Shown piece by piece: positions 1 through 11,239 of a stretch of 64,000 nt of DNA (positions are counted from its first letter, which is position 1; each line of letters starts with the position of its first letter). Source of the stretch: Dactylis glomerata (taxonomy: Eukaryota; Streptophyta; Magnoliopsida; Poales; Poaceae); assembly GCA_007115705.1 (NCBI GenBank), contig QXEO01000727.1:1-64000 (forward strand). Direction: 5' to 3'. The position numbers were made by a program, and so were the translations under genes. Under the pieces are notes generated by a model. It worked only from the letters and a program-made list of their open reading frames with translations, made no database searches and was not told the origin of the DNA.

Positions 1-2538
1 ATATATCAAGTTAATTCCACTCCCTGCGTCTATGAATATTCTGTCAACATCATACGCACCGATTTGAGCTTTGAGTACCAAAGGCGCGTTTCCCGGCCGA
101 GGTACTGTTATTGGGTGGTCTTCTCTGTTGAACTCGATTGGTTGTTCTGACCAGTGCAGATACTCCGTTGTGACTGGAGGTGAGATGATTGCCAGATTGA
201 CTTGTCGAGTTATACTCTTCTCTTCTTTGTTCGACTTGGGCACGGGTTGTATCATTGCTGTGATGTGTCCTTTTGATGGGACATACCCTTCGTCGTCGTG
301 TCCCTGGTTTTGCTGGTCTTGTCCTTGAGGAGCTCCGTTGTTTCCTTGCTGTTTTGCCGGAGGATTGTTGCTTCCTTCAAATCCTTGTCGCCTTGCTTCG
401 GTTTGCTTGTTTAGCGCTGCCTCTTGTAGTTTTAAGAATGTTGTGCAGTCTTTCATTGCGTGCCTTGATACTCACTTCCCATCGACGAACGCTGAGTGTA
501 TATGACAAGGCCCGTTGAGCATATCTTCTGGCGATGGGTTGTACTCTCTGGGTTCTCTTGTAGGGAACTTTTTATAGTCCTCCTTTCTGTAGCTTCGATA
601 TCCCAAGCTTCTGCGATCACTTCCTTGATAGCTGTTGTCTTTGTATCCTGCGGCGACTTGGCTATGGGAGCCGTAGGTGTCGTAATTTCGAGGTCATCTC
701 CTTTGACTTCCATATCTGTTTCTTCTGTCGTCCTCTGGAGATCTCGTCCGCTTGTTGTTGCACGCATCTTCTCCATCTGCAAATCTGTTTGCTGTGTCCA
801 TGAGATCTGACACTGTTTTCGGCTTGATTCTACCCATCTCCTCGACTAGGTCTCTTCGCCTTAATCCAATGATGAACGCATCTATTGCTCTTTCGTCTGA
901 AACTTTGACTGCTGAATTTTTGATAAGGCTCCATCTTTGGATGTATGCCCGCAGTGTTTCGTCGCGTTGTTGCACACATGCTTTGACTTCTTCTATTGAT
1001 GCTGGTCGTTTGTATGTCGACCTGAAGTTGCTTGTAAATTGCTTTGTGAGTTCTTCCCAGCTTCCAATAGATTCTTTCTCTAGTTTGCTCAACCATGACC
1101 TTGCTGCGCCGGTGAGGTGTAGTTGCAAACTTTGCATTGCTGTTTCTTTGGTTCCTCCTAATATTTGAACTGCTTGTAAGTAATCTGCGAGCCATGATTG
1201 TGGTTCCTGTGATCCGTCGTACTTTTGCTGATCATGAGGTAGCTTGAATCCCTTGGGAACTGGAGTGGTGCGAACCCTGCGGGTAAAGCACGATGCCCCC
1301 ATCTCTTTTTCATCGTCTTCATAGTCGCGTTTTTCATTTGGGGATCGCGATCTTCGAGTTCCACCGTGCTGTTTTGGTGATGGCGATCGAGATCGGTGCT
1401 TGCTGCTTCTGCGCCGAGGACTATTGTGACGGCGAGGGGACCTTGCTTTGTGCACTTCCTTGTGGTGATATGCTTCTTCTCCTTTTGCTGATAGCTTGTG
1501 GCCCACCATGTTGAGTCCGTTCAGTGCTGCTCTATGCATATGTTCTCTAGGATCTCCTGGACTTGGTCGAGTTGTAAGTAGATATGCTTGCGCTGCCACT
1601 AGTGCTGCTTCAGGGGTTTTCGGTAGGATGTTCCCCTGCTCGTCGACCAATAGGAAGGACGAGTCGAGGTTTTTAGAAATACTTTGCCTGTCGGAGTACT
1701 CGAGGTTATCGTACCTTGAGCCGTGTCGATGATTTTTCCTTGCGTTGCTATATGATGCGTCGCTTCGTGCTTTACGAGCAGCTTCGCTAGCTGCAATGGC
1801 TGAATCTTTTCTTCTTTGTATCTCTATTTTCTCTTTTGCTAATTGCTTTGCCTGCTGCCTTAGGGCGTAATGATATCCCAAAAGCATGTCTTTGCTGGAA
1901 TTTGATGGTATTGGCATGCCGTGTTCTACGGCTTCTCTTATTACCCTCCACTCGTCGACTGATAGTCGAATTTTTTCCCTGGCTGTGAGAGATTCTGCTG
2001 TTTGCCCTTCTGCTAGGTGATTTGCTCCTCTGTCTATATTTGCTGGGTTTAGCACTGGGTTGTCATTTTCATCGAATTCTTCTGAGTTGTCTCCCACAAT
2101 GGCGAGCATCTGGCATTGTTTGCCGATGTTACTATTGAAGCTTGAGAAGATCGAGTCGCCATCTTCAGAAAGCTCTAACCCTGTCTTCCATGTGTCTGTT
2201 GATTTGTCTGAGATATCGCCGAGGCAAATCATGAGATCGTTGAGTTGGACTCCTGCGTCGAGTTTTTCCTTTGCTTTACTGTCTTCTTCAATTTCTTTTA
2301 GCACTTCTTCTAAGCTGACCGGCAAGTTTACCTAGCTGGATGAGCTGTCGGAATACTCCATCATTGCTACTGTTTCGGTCTCTCTTGCCGATGGATCTTG
2401 TTTCGTCGGATCTGAAAGGCGAGATGAACCCGATGGCCCGATGAGGATGCTCAAACTTCCGATTGTCAACTCCATCTCTTGATTTTTGTCGACTTCTGTA
2501 TTGCTATTGGCTAAAAGCGAAAAAGCCGTCGAATTCAT
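1..2538 (-). pseudogene. Ty3/gypsy gag-protease frame, broken by three stops, running off the window edge
   Basis: This is the N-terminal part of a gypsy polyprotein. The ATG at 2538 lies about 17 bases after the primer-binding site. One reading frame runs to the left edge of the window and is interrupted by TAG at 2332-2334, TGA at 694-696 and TGA at 472-474. An Arg/Ser-rich stretch (roughly 1450-1250) precedes a retrotransposon-gag domain (about 1220-880, with AARSWLSKLEKESIGSWEEL). The frame reaches a retropepsin motif FIDAGSGINLI at the window edge. Reverse transcriptase and integrase would lie outside the window. The three stops fit C-to-T or G-to-A changes (CAG to TAG, CGA to TGA, TGG to TGA), as expected of a methylated, silenced copy. 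The gag style and Asp-type primer site suggest the Tat/RIRE2-like group, but the lineage is inferred. Confidence 0.85.
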
Positions 2539-2554
2539 GATTCCAACGCCCAGT

Positions 2555-2572
2555 TCCCCACGGTCGGCGCCA
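2555..2572 (-). other. Primer-binding site of the first gypsy element
   Basis: Read on the minus strand the site begins TGGCGCCGACCGTGGGGA. It lies two bases inside the LTR, as in gypsy elements primed by tRNA-Asp-like molecules. The gag ATG follows closely. Confidence 0.8.
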
Positions 2573-2574
2573 AT

Positions 2575-2877
2575 TGACGAGGGGTTAACTCGACAAATGT
2601 CCTAGATGAAGGACTTAGGATCGAGGAGATAGGGCGTCGGATGAACTCGAAGGTAAAGTTAGTCGAAATAGGTATGCGTCGAAAGTAAACTTGGGTGTTT
2701 AACCTGGCTTGCTTTCAATCTGGCCTACACCGTCCCCTCCTGGCCCCTATATATAGATGGCCAGGTCTCGAGGATCGGGTAGGGTCCGATACAGATTACA
2801 ATATCGACATACGGTAGGAACTCGTATTCGACTATCATTACAATTGGGCCTAGCTATACGGGCCTTAGGGGTACTCA
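2575..2877 (-). repeat. 5' LTR of the first gypsy element (about 303 bp)
   Basis: On the minus strand the LTR would start TGAGTACCCC and end CTCGTCA next to the primer site, giving TGA...TCA ends. A TATA box (CTATATATAGG on the minus strand) lies near 2745-2755. The right-hand boundary at 2877 is inferred from the TGA...TCA pairing, because the partner LTR is outside the window. The target duplication cannot be checked. Confidence 0.65.
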
Positions 2878-3402
2878 ACTAACGGGCTCTATTAACTATA
2901 CCCTTGTCACTACCTTTATAAAAAGAGACCGATGCCCCACCAGCACTCCCCACCACAGCCGCCGCGCTCACTTTTGTGCTTAGATGCTTCCAAAAAGATC
3001 GGACCTGCTCAGAGTAACGACGGCGAGGATCGATATCTGTCCACACCACCGCTAGGCGACAAGTGACCGGTGCATCTTGGTCATCTCGACGCCTATGCTG
3101 ATCCTCGTGGAAGATGCATGGCTGGCCTCCCGATATAGTGCGGTGGACGAGAGCTATGACTCGCATCGGTGTCACGACGTTGCGATCTCCCAAAGGTTTG
3201 TTTATTCTGCACATGCCAGATCTTGTAGTTTGCCATGCCGATTTGTGATTTAGTTTACTCTTACCTTGGATCTGGTATCTGGTAGATTAACTTATTAGTG
3301 CATTTCCGTAGTCTTCTTTTATGGAAGATTTTGTAGTTGGCCGAATCTATAGTCTTTTTTATTGTAGATTAACTTATTCTGCTTTATGAGAAAAATACTA
3401 AA
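2878..3402. other. Unassigned flank between gypsy LTR and HRD3 fragment
   Basis: No coding sequence is recognised here. A TATA-like TTTATAAAAAG near 2911-2921 is followed by a GC-richer stretch to about 3195, ending in a donor-like AAAG/GTTTGT. This could be the first exon of a lost gene, but nothing supports a product. The rest (3200-3402) is AT-rich and featureless. Confidence 0.3.
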
Positions 3403-3512
3403 CAGCCTGATCATAATATCGTTTTGTCATGCATGTACCCAAGGTTAAACATGGCCTGGGCATCTGCATGCATGTACGCCTCTGCTGCACGCTCATAGTC
3501 TCTCCCTACACC
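3403..3512 (-). pseudogene. HRD3/SEL1L-like exon fragment (Sel1 repeat)
   Basis: On the minus strand a splice-acceptor-like TTTACAG is followed at 3512 by sequence encoding GVGRDYERAAEAYMHA, then DAQAMFNLGYMH. After a shift of frame it encodes KRYYDQA. This is the Sel1-repeat signature of the HRD3/SEL1L family, the lumenal subunit of the ER-associated degradation ubiquitin ligase. Relative to the family, residues between the helices and just before KRYYDQA are missing, and the two parts are out of frame. No neighbouring exons were recognised within about 500 bases on either side. It is read as a degenerate captured or duplicated exon, not a functional gene. Confidence 0.65.
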
Positions 3513-3519
3513 CTGTAAA

Positions 3520-4390
3520 CAGGACAGATCCGATAATGTGATTTCAGCAATAATACTATGACAGTCTCCAGAGAGCGCACAGTACCCTAGTATTTCTGAG
3601 AGGAACAAATTTAGTACTAGCAGAAACAAGACTCTGCAACTAAGTGGCGGGTGCAACTAATTGTCAAAACACATCTCGTGAGTTTTCATGTTGAAATATA
3701 GAAGCAATGTTTTACTTAGCTATTCAAATAGTGATCTTGGAGAAATTGCCTCATAAAGCATGACAGCTGGTTTATGACATTTCGTACAGATGCATAACTT
3801 TTTATTTGTTTTTGAAGTGGAATCCTTTTTCTCTGGCTTACCATACAGGAAAGGAATAGAATCCATACATGTTGCAGTTGTCTAAATGAGTGAAAGGAAT
3901 AAAGACCTTTAGCTTGCAGCGTCTGTTAGGTATCTCATATGTCTGGCACAAACATATATGGTGACTCATAGGAACGCTAGCATTCTGGGTTGATATGATG
4001 ATATATATGATAAGCACACTTATATCCCAACAAACTAAGTCGACGCATGCAAACGAGGTACTACTCAGAGTCAGCAGGTATGCCTTGATATTCCAATTGC
4101 AGTAGTCTTCACACGGTACAATATATTTTGCTAGGTTTGTGCTGATCATCAAGTAGTTAAAGGGTCTCATGTTTGCATTGCTAGGTGTATAATTTGACTA
4201 AAGTTCTTTCTGAATTATTTTTCTCTATCCAACGTACGTTATTTATTGGTTAACTAGCCTAGCTAGCTAGACACATAACATACCCTGACAGCCCCAAATT
4301 TCCAGATACCGCTGATGTGCGTGCAGTTGCAAATCAAGATATCTGAGAGGTAGCTAACCAGCATTGATCCGAGCTAGAGTAGTTACGTCG
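3520..4390 (+). other. Upstream region of the DUF4220/DUF594 gene
   Basis: AT-rich sequence with no coding similarity seen. The promoter of the gene starting at 4391 must lie in its right part, but no convincing TATA box or motif cluster stands out. GCTAGCTAG repeats occur near 4258-4272. Confidence 0.4.
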
Positions 4391-6400
4391 ATGGCAGAAG
4401 CTTCAACAAACACTACCATTGTGCAACTATTCAGGGATTGGGAAATCCATGCATTGATTCTCTTGAGCTTTGCCTTGCAACTATTCCTCTTCTTCACCGG
4501 TGGCCTGCGGCGTCGCCACAGCAATACGCTCCTTAAAATCATGATATGGTTGTCTTACCTATCAGCCGATTTCATTGCAGCATATGCTCTAGGTCACCTT
4601 TCAGTCAATTTGCCTACCACTTCCACCACAGACGCCAATCATCATCATACTAAACCAGCCCATAAGCACACTCTCTTGTGGGCACCTTTCCTCCTTATCC
4701 ACCTTGGGGGACAAGACACCGTGACAGCCCTTTCACTGGAGGACAATGAGTTGTGGTTGAGGCACCTGCTGAATCTGCTAACCCAAGCAGGTCTAGTTGT
4801 GTATGTGTTGTGGAAATGGGTGGCATTGGCACACTACCAACTTGTAATCCCTGCCGCATTGTTATTCGTTGCCGGAACCATCAAGTATGTGGAGAGGATT
4901 TGGGCACTCAAGTTGGGGAGCCAGAAAGGCCTCAGGACCTCCACTAGCAGAGAAGCAAAGAAGGCATCCCTTCATGTATCGGACAGTGAAAAAACTGGGC
5001 AGGCCTATCAAGCAATTGTGAAGTATGCTGCTCTTCACACGGAGCGAGGCGTGCGGGATATATTCGCCGGAAGAAAAGTCAATGACATGGACGAGCCAAC
5101 TCGTCAGAAATTTAAATACCGATCTCTCTATGACGAGGAGGCTCTAGATGGAGATGTACAAGTACATTTCAAGAGGGCAGAGATTGAGCTCAGCATTATG
5201 TACGATAGCCTCTTCACGAAATCCCGGGTGATCCAGACAATGCCCGGTGCCATCCTTCGGTGTGTCTCCCTCGCCTGCACAGTGGTCGCCTTTGCCTTCT
5301 ATGTCAAGGTGATGATGAGTAGCAGTGACGATACCGATCAAACATACAAAGAGTATAGAAGAAGCAGAGTTGATGCTGTGGTCACCTATGTATTATTCAT
5401 TGGATCATTTAGCTTGGAAGCTTGCTCGTTCATCATGGTGATGGCGTCCCCGTGGGAGTGGCCATTATTGGAAGCTCGAGGTGGATTGTGTCATGTGATG
5501 TTCACTCGACTGGCGTGGCCTGTCTTTGTGAGGATCCGACCAGAGACCAAGCCATGGTGGTCAGAGTCAATGGGACAGTACAACTTGTTTCGCTCCAGCA
5601 AGATCATGTCAACTGAAGACAACATAAAGTGTAGAAGCACCATTGTAATAGCAAAGAAGATGGTTAGCGTACTTGGGGTTAGTGATATGTGGACCAAGAT
5701 GAGGAGCACCAAGCATGCCCAAGTCACGAAGGAGATCAAGGAGCTCATCCACGGCTGTTTCTCGGGACGTTCTATCGTGATGCGTGTTCCGAGTGCTTAT
5801 TCGCTGCTATTCACCCGCCCCTTCGAGCACGCCTTGCTGACGCTACACCTTTGGACAGACGTGTTGCTGCACAAGGCGGCCAAGTCCACCCAAGATCCTG
5901 AACAAGATCAGGTTGCGCGGCGTCTTATGGATACCTGCAAGATGCTATCGGAGTACATGATGTACCTGCTGGTGGAGCACCCTGCCATGTTACCCGTCAG
6001 CACCAATGTGCAGGATGTATTGGCATCGGAATCGGACAGGGTCAGGCTTGCATCTAGCAAAGACGACATTTTTGACAAGTATTACGAAGGTGATCGCTTA
6101 GGCGTTTCTGCCTTCTGGTGGAATCGAGAAGGGGTGCTGCAAAACGAAGGGGGCGTCCACGCCGAGCTGAGGAGACTGGAGCAGGTGTGGGTGCGAATGC
6201 TGGTCTACGCGGCTGGGAGGTGCCGCCCGGAAGAGCATGCCCGCCGGCTGAGCACAGGTGGTCAGCTCATCACCTTCGTTTGGCTGCTCATGGCGCATCG
6301 GCATTTTGGAGATCTGGGCGTTGAAATCAATCTTATCACAGACCCGGGCATCCGTCTAACACTTTTTGATTTCGATAATTCTCCCCTCATGTTCCACTAG
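4391..6400 (+). CDS. DUF4220/DUF594 membrane protein, intact single exon
   Basis: This 669-residue open frame matches the plant family with an N-terminal DUF4220 and a C-terminal DUF594. The ATG at 4391 is preferred because it opens the usual short N-terminus before the first membrane helix. Hydrophobic segments lie near residues 17-37, 46-70, 98-118, 128-150, 160-175, 290-310 and 335-360. The DUF4220 hallmark HLGGQDTVTALSLEDNELWL is present near residues 107-126. The C-terminal part holds the DUF594 signatures LSEYMMYLLVEHPAMLP and GGQLITFVWLLMAH. Such genes are usually intronless and clustered in grasses. The molecular function is unknown; a plasma-membrane or endomembrane location is inferred from the helices. 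The stop TAG abuts a Stowaway-like MITE, so the last residues may have been changed by that insertion. Two 3' partial copies lie at 54108 and 58018. No disabling change is seen. Confidence 0.9.
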   Translation: MAEASTNTTIVQLFRDWEIHALILLSFALQLFLFFTGGLRRRHSNTLLKIMIWLSYLSADFIAAYALGHLSVNLPTTSTTDANHHHTKPAHKHTLLWAPFLLIHLGGQDTVTALSLEDNELWLRHLLNLLTQAGLVVYVLWKWVALAHYQLVIPAALLFVAGTIKYVERIWALKLGSQKGLRTSTSREAKKASLHVSDSEKTGQAYQAIVKYAALHTERGVRDIFAGRKVNDMDEPTRQKFKYRSLYDEEALDGDVQVHFKRAEIELSIMYDSLFTKSRVIQTMPGAILRCVSLACTVVAFAFYVKVMMSSSDDTDQTYKEYRRSRVDAVVTYVLFIGSFSLEACSFIMVMASPWEWPLLEARGGLCHVMFTRLAWPVFVRIRPETKPWWSESMGQYNLFRSSKIMSTEDNIKCRSTIVIAKKMVSVLGVSDMWTKMRSTKHAQVTKEIKELIHGCFSGRSIVMRVPSAYSLLFTRPFEHALLTLHLWTDVLLHKAAKSTQDPEQDQVARRLMDTCKMLSEYMMYLLVEHPAMLPVSTNVQDVLASESDRVRLASSKDDIFDKYYEGDRLGVSAFWWNREGVLQNEGGVHAELRRLEQVWVRMLVYAAGRCRPEEHARRLSTGGQLITFVWLLMAHRHFGDLGVEINLITDPGIRLTLFDFDNSPLMFH

Positions 6401-6586
6401 CTCCGTTCCATAAAAGAAAATGGCACATTAATTAATTTTAGCAAAAATCAAATCTTGTCAAGTTTGACCAAAGTTTTATATAGAAGAACAATCGTTGATA
6501 GTTTTTTCTAAAAACTTGGTCAAACTTTACACCATCTGATTTTAGGGAAAAATTATGCGCCTTCTCCTAAGGAACAAAGTTAGTAG
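6399..6586. mobile_element. Stowaway-like MITE at the stop codon of the DUF4220/DUF594 gene
   Basis: Imperfect terminal inverted repeats can be seen: CTCCGTTCCATAAAAGAAAA at the left, and on the right the reverse complement beginning roughly TTTGTTCCTTAGGAGAAGG. The element is flanked by TA, the left TA being inside the TAG stop codon. The interior is AT-rich and non-coding. The same element sits at the same place in both partial copies, so it predates the duplication. Confidence 0.65.
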
Positions 6587-6957
6587 TATCTGGTATTGTA
6601 TTGTAACTCCACTTATTATTAACCGAGTGATTGATTTTTTTATATACTCTATTTGTGTAAGTCAATGCATGTATAGTAGTATGATTTATTTGATGGACCA
6701 CTTCGCTCTATATGTGTTATATAATATTATACACTATATAACATTTTTTGATTTTAACGCGATGATATCAGTTTTGGTAATGTAGAGACCCAAAATTATG
6801 TCGGGGCCCAATTATGTCACCCATTTTGCTGACGATCCAATTTGTTCGCATTCCCTTCTGTTTTTTGGAGCCTCCAAACGCTATTAACGGTTATACTTCC
6901 GGCTCCCTTGTACCACATGCGTGTTTGATGAATTCATCTAGCTGGTTACTTATATAT
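6587..6957. other. 3' flank shared with the two duplicated blocks
   Basis: AT-rich non-coding sequence. Nearly the same order of bases recurs after the MITE at 55150-55486 and 59471-59849, showing that the duplicated block includes this flank. No gene is seen. Confidence 0.6.
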
Positions 6958-7013
6958 TTCTCTTATCCAAATCAGTAACAAAATCTTAATCCACGTAGCC
7001 AATAAATCTCTTT
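6958..7013 (-). pseudogene. Copia RNase H sliver, left of the CACTA insertion
   Basis: The sequence aligns by eye with the start of the Copia fragments at 55487 and 59850, whose minus strand encodes a GYVDSDF...LDKRN-like RNase H motif. It is cut at 7013 next to the CACTA target duplication. About 650 bp of Copia present in the other blocks is absent between this sliver and the piece at 17604. Confidence 0.6.
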
Positions 7014-7016
7014 CTA

Positions 7017-7230
7017 CACTAGTGGGGACAGGGCCTCCAGTCCCGGCCCGTAAGGGCCTTTAGTCCCGGTTGGCAAACCGGGACCCCAGCCGCGGGACTA
7101 AAGGCTAAACCTTTACTCCCGGCCCGGTTACCAGCCGGGACTGGAGGGTGTCCACGTGGGCGGCTCCGAGCGCATCCAGGGCCAGGACCTTTAGTCCCGG
7201 TTTGTAACACAGACCGGAACTAAAGGGCAT
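7017..7230. repeat. CACTA 3' terminal and subterminal repeats
   Basis: After the CACTAGT end come several copies of TTTAGTCCCGGTT and its reverse complement, partly degenerate (for example CCGGGACCCCAGCCGCGGGACTAAA-type pairs). In the En/Spm family such arrays bind the element's own DNA-binding protein. The repeats here are more diverged than those at the other end. Confidence 0.75.
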
Positions 7231-7249
7231 CTACAGATTTTGTTTTTTG

Positions 7250-7292
7250 CTTTAGGGTTTTAGGGTTTAGGGGTTTTAGGGTTTTAGGTGTT
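7250..7292 (+). repeat. Short degenerate telomere-like repeat
   Basis: Successive TTTTAGGG, TTTAGGG and TTTTAGGG units, about five in all, resemble the plant telomere repeat TTTAGGG. The tract is short and lies inside the CACTA element, so it is an interstitial or chance tract, not a chromosome end. Confidence 0.55.
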
Positions 7293-7459
7293 CGGGGGAT
7301 TAACGTGATGCCTCGTTTGGTGCCTTGTTTGGTGTTCAGGAATTAGTTTATGCATATATATAAGATTAACTTATCTTACAAGCGAGCATATATATACAAT
7401 TATATGGAGATCAGAATTATCGGGACTAGAGCCCGTCTATTCGATTATATGGACCAACA

Positions 7460-10400
7460 TCAGTAATGGCCCCTAGCTACACTAAATCGTCCTTTGTCGT
7501 CTATAGCTTCTGTCCTCAGAAAGGTCGCTAGCTCCTCTGCAACAGCAATCGCGCGTTGCTCTGGTAGGTACTTCTCCCGCATGGCCGTATACTATATAAC
7601 AAGAGGAGATGAATATGAATATCAATCATGATAACAAAGAATGACGGGTAAAAATAGAGGTGTGAATGTTTATTGCTTACGTCGTATCTATAATCCTTGT
7701 GCTCAGAGGTAAACGTGCGAATGATCTCGCAAACGTAGTATCCACATAGATGCGTCCCTCGTGGCTGCTGGTCGCACTTTACGAGAATAGAATATATATA
7801 ATCAAAATAATAATCTAGCATCACAAATGTATTGAAAATAGAATTATATCATACTACTACTTACCTGAGCCGCTCTAAAGGTCAGCTTCTCATGCTGGAT
7901 ACCGTCAGTCACGCACTTGAACCGCTTCCAAACCCTGCCTGACAAGGAAAATGATTTACTAAGTTTTTCATTAATTGATATATCAGACGTCCTGCAGGCT
8001 TTGGAACTGTTCCAAGGGTCTCGATAATGGGTCGAAGGCATCAACTCTTCCCTTATCAATTTGAATATCCAACAGAATCCAGTGGTAGCTGCACATGTAT
8101 ATATATATGTGTCAGTAACTTATCAATTACACTTATAAGTGAATGGACACAACAGAGTAAGAAACTCACCTGAAGTTGTATGGAAACAGTATGTGGTCAC
8201 AGAAATTTTGATCTGTTAGAAACCTTAGAAGGTTTTCCTCCGTCTCCTTGGGGTTATCAGTTAGCGTCGTTATATGTATTTTATCTGGGTCAATAAACCC
8301 AATATTTAGGATGTTCCTACTTTTACATTCCAGAATCTTCATTCTGCATAATAGAGTACAAGTCAGAACGGAACAAGTTATATGTAGACAATGAATTGAA
8401 ATAACTGAACAAGTTATATGTAGACAACGAATTGAAAAACTTACAGACAATAGCAACTCATAAGCGATTTGTCGAGGGCGTCGGCATTGTACATCTGGAA
8501 GAGTTCATCAAAGTCGATATGGATGTCTTCGGGGCGGCCGTAGTACTCCCGTGGGACACGCGCCACGATCATCGTTCTCCCATTCTTTGATTCACTTAAG
8601 TACCATGTATGCAAGTAACGCATATTTGTTGGGAGATCATCAAACTTATCTTTGCTGACCAAAGGCGCTCCCATGACAAACTGTGGCTTAGGGGCTACCA
8701 TGGCCTTGGGTAACCTGTCGTCTTGGGAAGCCAGAACGTCTTCAACCGGGATACCCCATTCATCCGCCCACTTCTTTGCTAATTCCAAATCTTGCCCCTG
8801 CACCAGAGAGGGAACATTCTCGGGTAACACCCTGAGGGGTGGGATTGACTGTTTGGCCTGTTGTCCAAGCTGAGGAACGTCTGATCTTTTTTTGCTTGTA
8901 GTTGAACTTGATTTGCTCCCACTTGCACTTGCACGTGATCTGCTCTTTTTCCCTTCCTTCTGCAATGTGCGTGTATAGTCGTCAGGCTTATGGTGTAAGT
9001 CATATACTGTGATGGAAGGGTCGTGAAGTATTTTGCATATGCTATTTGCTTCTCGGTGTATTCCGGGTGGGGCTCGGGTTCCTTCTTTTTCATCTGCGCA
9101 TCATAATGTTCCTTTGCTATCCTGGCGTTTTCCTCATCGGTACGATCATAAGGTCTGATAGGAAGATTAGCATGAGGTATCTTTGGGAGGGGCGACAGTT
9201 TGCGCTTTGGGGAGCTCCGTCGCTTAGAACTCATCGACGGAGCGTTCTTGCTGGCATGCTTCCGCTTAGTATCCTTAGCGGGCGGAGACGGCCGACCCAA
9301 GTCCGGCGGCGGTGATCGAGATGGACTCGTGTTGTGCTGGCCGTCGTCATGTGGAGGGCTTGGAGGTGATGGAGGTGTAGGTGACCTGCGACAACTCGGA
9401 GGCGGTGTTGTCCTTGGGGCCGAGCCTGGAAGCTTGATGTAGTTCTTGTCCCATAGGATGACTCCACCCAGTACTTCTCCGAGTGTCCTCTCATCTTCGG
9501 GTCCAGCTATGTCGAGCTCCATATCATGAAACCCCGACACGATTTCATCCACCCCGACTTTAGCAAAGCCAGCTGGAATCTCACGGCCATGCCAGCGTAC
9601 ATCAGGGCCAGAAGGTAAAGCTTGTCCGACGGCCACCTTCATGGATATGTTCTTGAATCTCTGATGGAGTTCACATGATGTTGACTCCTTGATTCCATCC
9701 ACGGGGTAGCCGGGACCGCCCTCTATCATTCTTCGTGCATCGTCGGGCGGGGCCTCAGATTCAGCCACGCTGCTTTTCCGCTTAGATGGGGCGCCGGTAA
9801 TATCGAGTGCAGGATCTTCCTGGTGCGCTACTCCTCTAAGCTCGTCAATCTGCTTCTGTTGCTCGTTAAGCCTGGCATGCAACTGGTTGAACTTGTCATT
9901 CTCCTCATCCTGCTGTCGCTTCATTGCTCTCGCTCGGCTTCTGTCAGTGTCTTGGTCTCTGGCAAACCCAAGCCACCACGGGTAAGAAGGACCGAAGCCT
10001 CGCGTTCGTCCTCCATGTTCGTCATTGCCGAGGACCAGTGTGAGCAAATCTTTCTCTCTATCTGCAGTGAACTGTCTTTTTCCCTCTTTAATTTCTTTCA
10101 CTATCTTTTTCCAATTCTCCCTGGGTATCCTAAGACCGTCACTGCAGATGAGGTCCCCTGTTTCTTCGTCGTATGAACCACCATGCGCAAGGAACCAATT
10201 TCTTGCTCTCAATTCCCACTCATCACGGATGGGTTCAGGTATGATGCCTTTAGCTAGCAAATCTTGCTCTTTCTTATCCCACTTTGGGATGGCAGTCTCA
10301 TAGCCCCCTGGCCCCAGCGTGTGGTGATATTTCTTCTTGTCGGCATTTTTCTTGTTCTTTTCTGATAATGCCTTGGCATCTTCTGACTCCTTGTACTCTT

Positions 10401-11206
10401 GAAATGCCTTCCAGTGATTCGCCTGCTTGGCTAGATACCCCTCGAATACGGGCACTTTCTTTGTCTTCCGATAGTTTTTCCATAGCTTCTTCTTCCAACT
10501 ACGGAACAGTTCGGCCATCTTCTTTAGAGTCCACTGCTTGACTTTGGCCCTCAGTTTTTTTGCGGCGTCTTCATTCTCACATTCTGGTAGGTTGAAATGT
10601 GACATGAGATCATTCCAAAGATTATCTTTGTACCTTTCGGCGACATAGTCACTATCGGCTGCCCCTTTGCGCTTGTTCCACTCCCGAACGCTGATCGGGA
10701 CGTGATCCCTAACGAGAACTCCGCATTGCTTCTTGAATGTGTCAGCAGCATTCTTAGGAAGCTTGGGTTCGCCCGTAGGCAATATCACCTCAAAGGTGTA
10801 ATGCGTCTGTGCATCCAACTTTTTAGTCGGGCCTCGTTTTGTAGCTTTGCTCGATGTGGAGGCCTAAGAGGGAGAAACATTCGTCAAATTAATATATATG
10901 TATACAATATAGAGCTATCTCCAATATTTTTCACATATTACAAGTGATTGCTGAACTTCATATGAATACCTCGCCGGACTTTGTTATTTCTCCACCAGCT
11001 TCTCCATCAGTGGAGCTATCCCCTTCTCCGTCATTGGAGCTATCTCCTGCCCCGTCGGCTTCATCTTTGTGTCGGTCGACCTCCATTCCATCTCCGGAGG
11101 GGTTCAGAAACGACGACGGAGATTCAGCTGGTTCAATGTCGGGGGCGTCTTTGATTATATCTTTGAGAAGTTCTTCCTCTTCGAGGTTCCTGCTATGTGG
11201 ATCCAT
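7460..11206 (-). pseudogene. CACTA second gene: Ulp1/C48 cysteine-peptidase-like, seven exons, one frameshift
   Basis: Exon 1 starts at ATG 11206 (MDPHSRNLEEEELL) and ends at 10970 before a GT donor. Exon 2 runs 10863-8445, exon 3 8343-8170 and exon 4 about 8088-7989; three shorter exons follow to the stop at 7460. Splice phases agree where I followed them (exons 1-4). Exon 2 holds a coiled, charged N-terminal part and a Pro/Ser-rich linker. Exons 3-6 form the peptidase: YHWILL supplies the catalytic His, DAFDPLS the Asp and LCGYYVCE the Cys of a SUMO-protease (Ulp1) fold. A two-base duplication near 9001-9006 shifts the frame before the DLHHKPDDYT motif, which would remove the peptidase domain. 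Ulp1-like genes are common passengers of plant CACTA and Mutator elements; their role in transposition is not settled. Confidence 0.8.
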
Positions 11207-11239
11207 AGTTTCTGCAAAATACCGACATTTGATTAACTA

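Noticed and set aside
7250..7292. Telomere-like repeat as a chromosome fusion site
   Set aside because: It is short and irregular and lies within the CACTA element, with no head-to-head arrangement.
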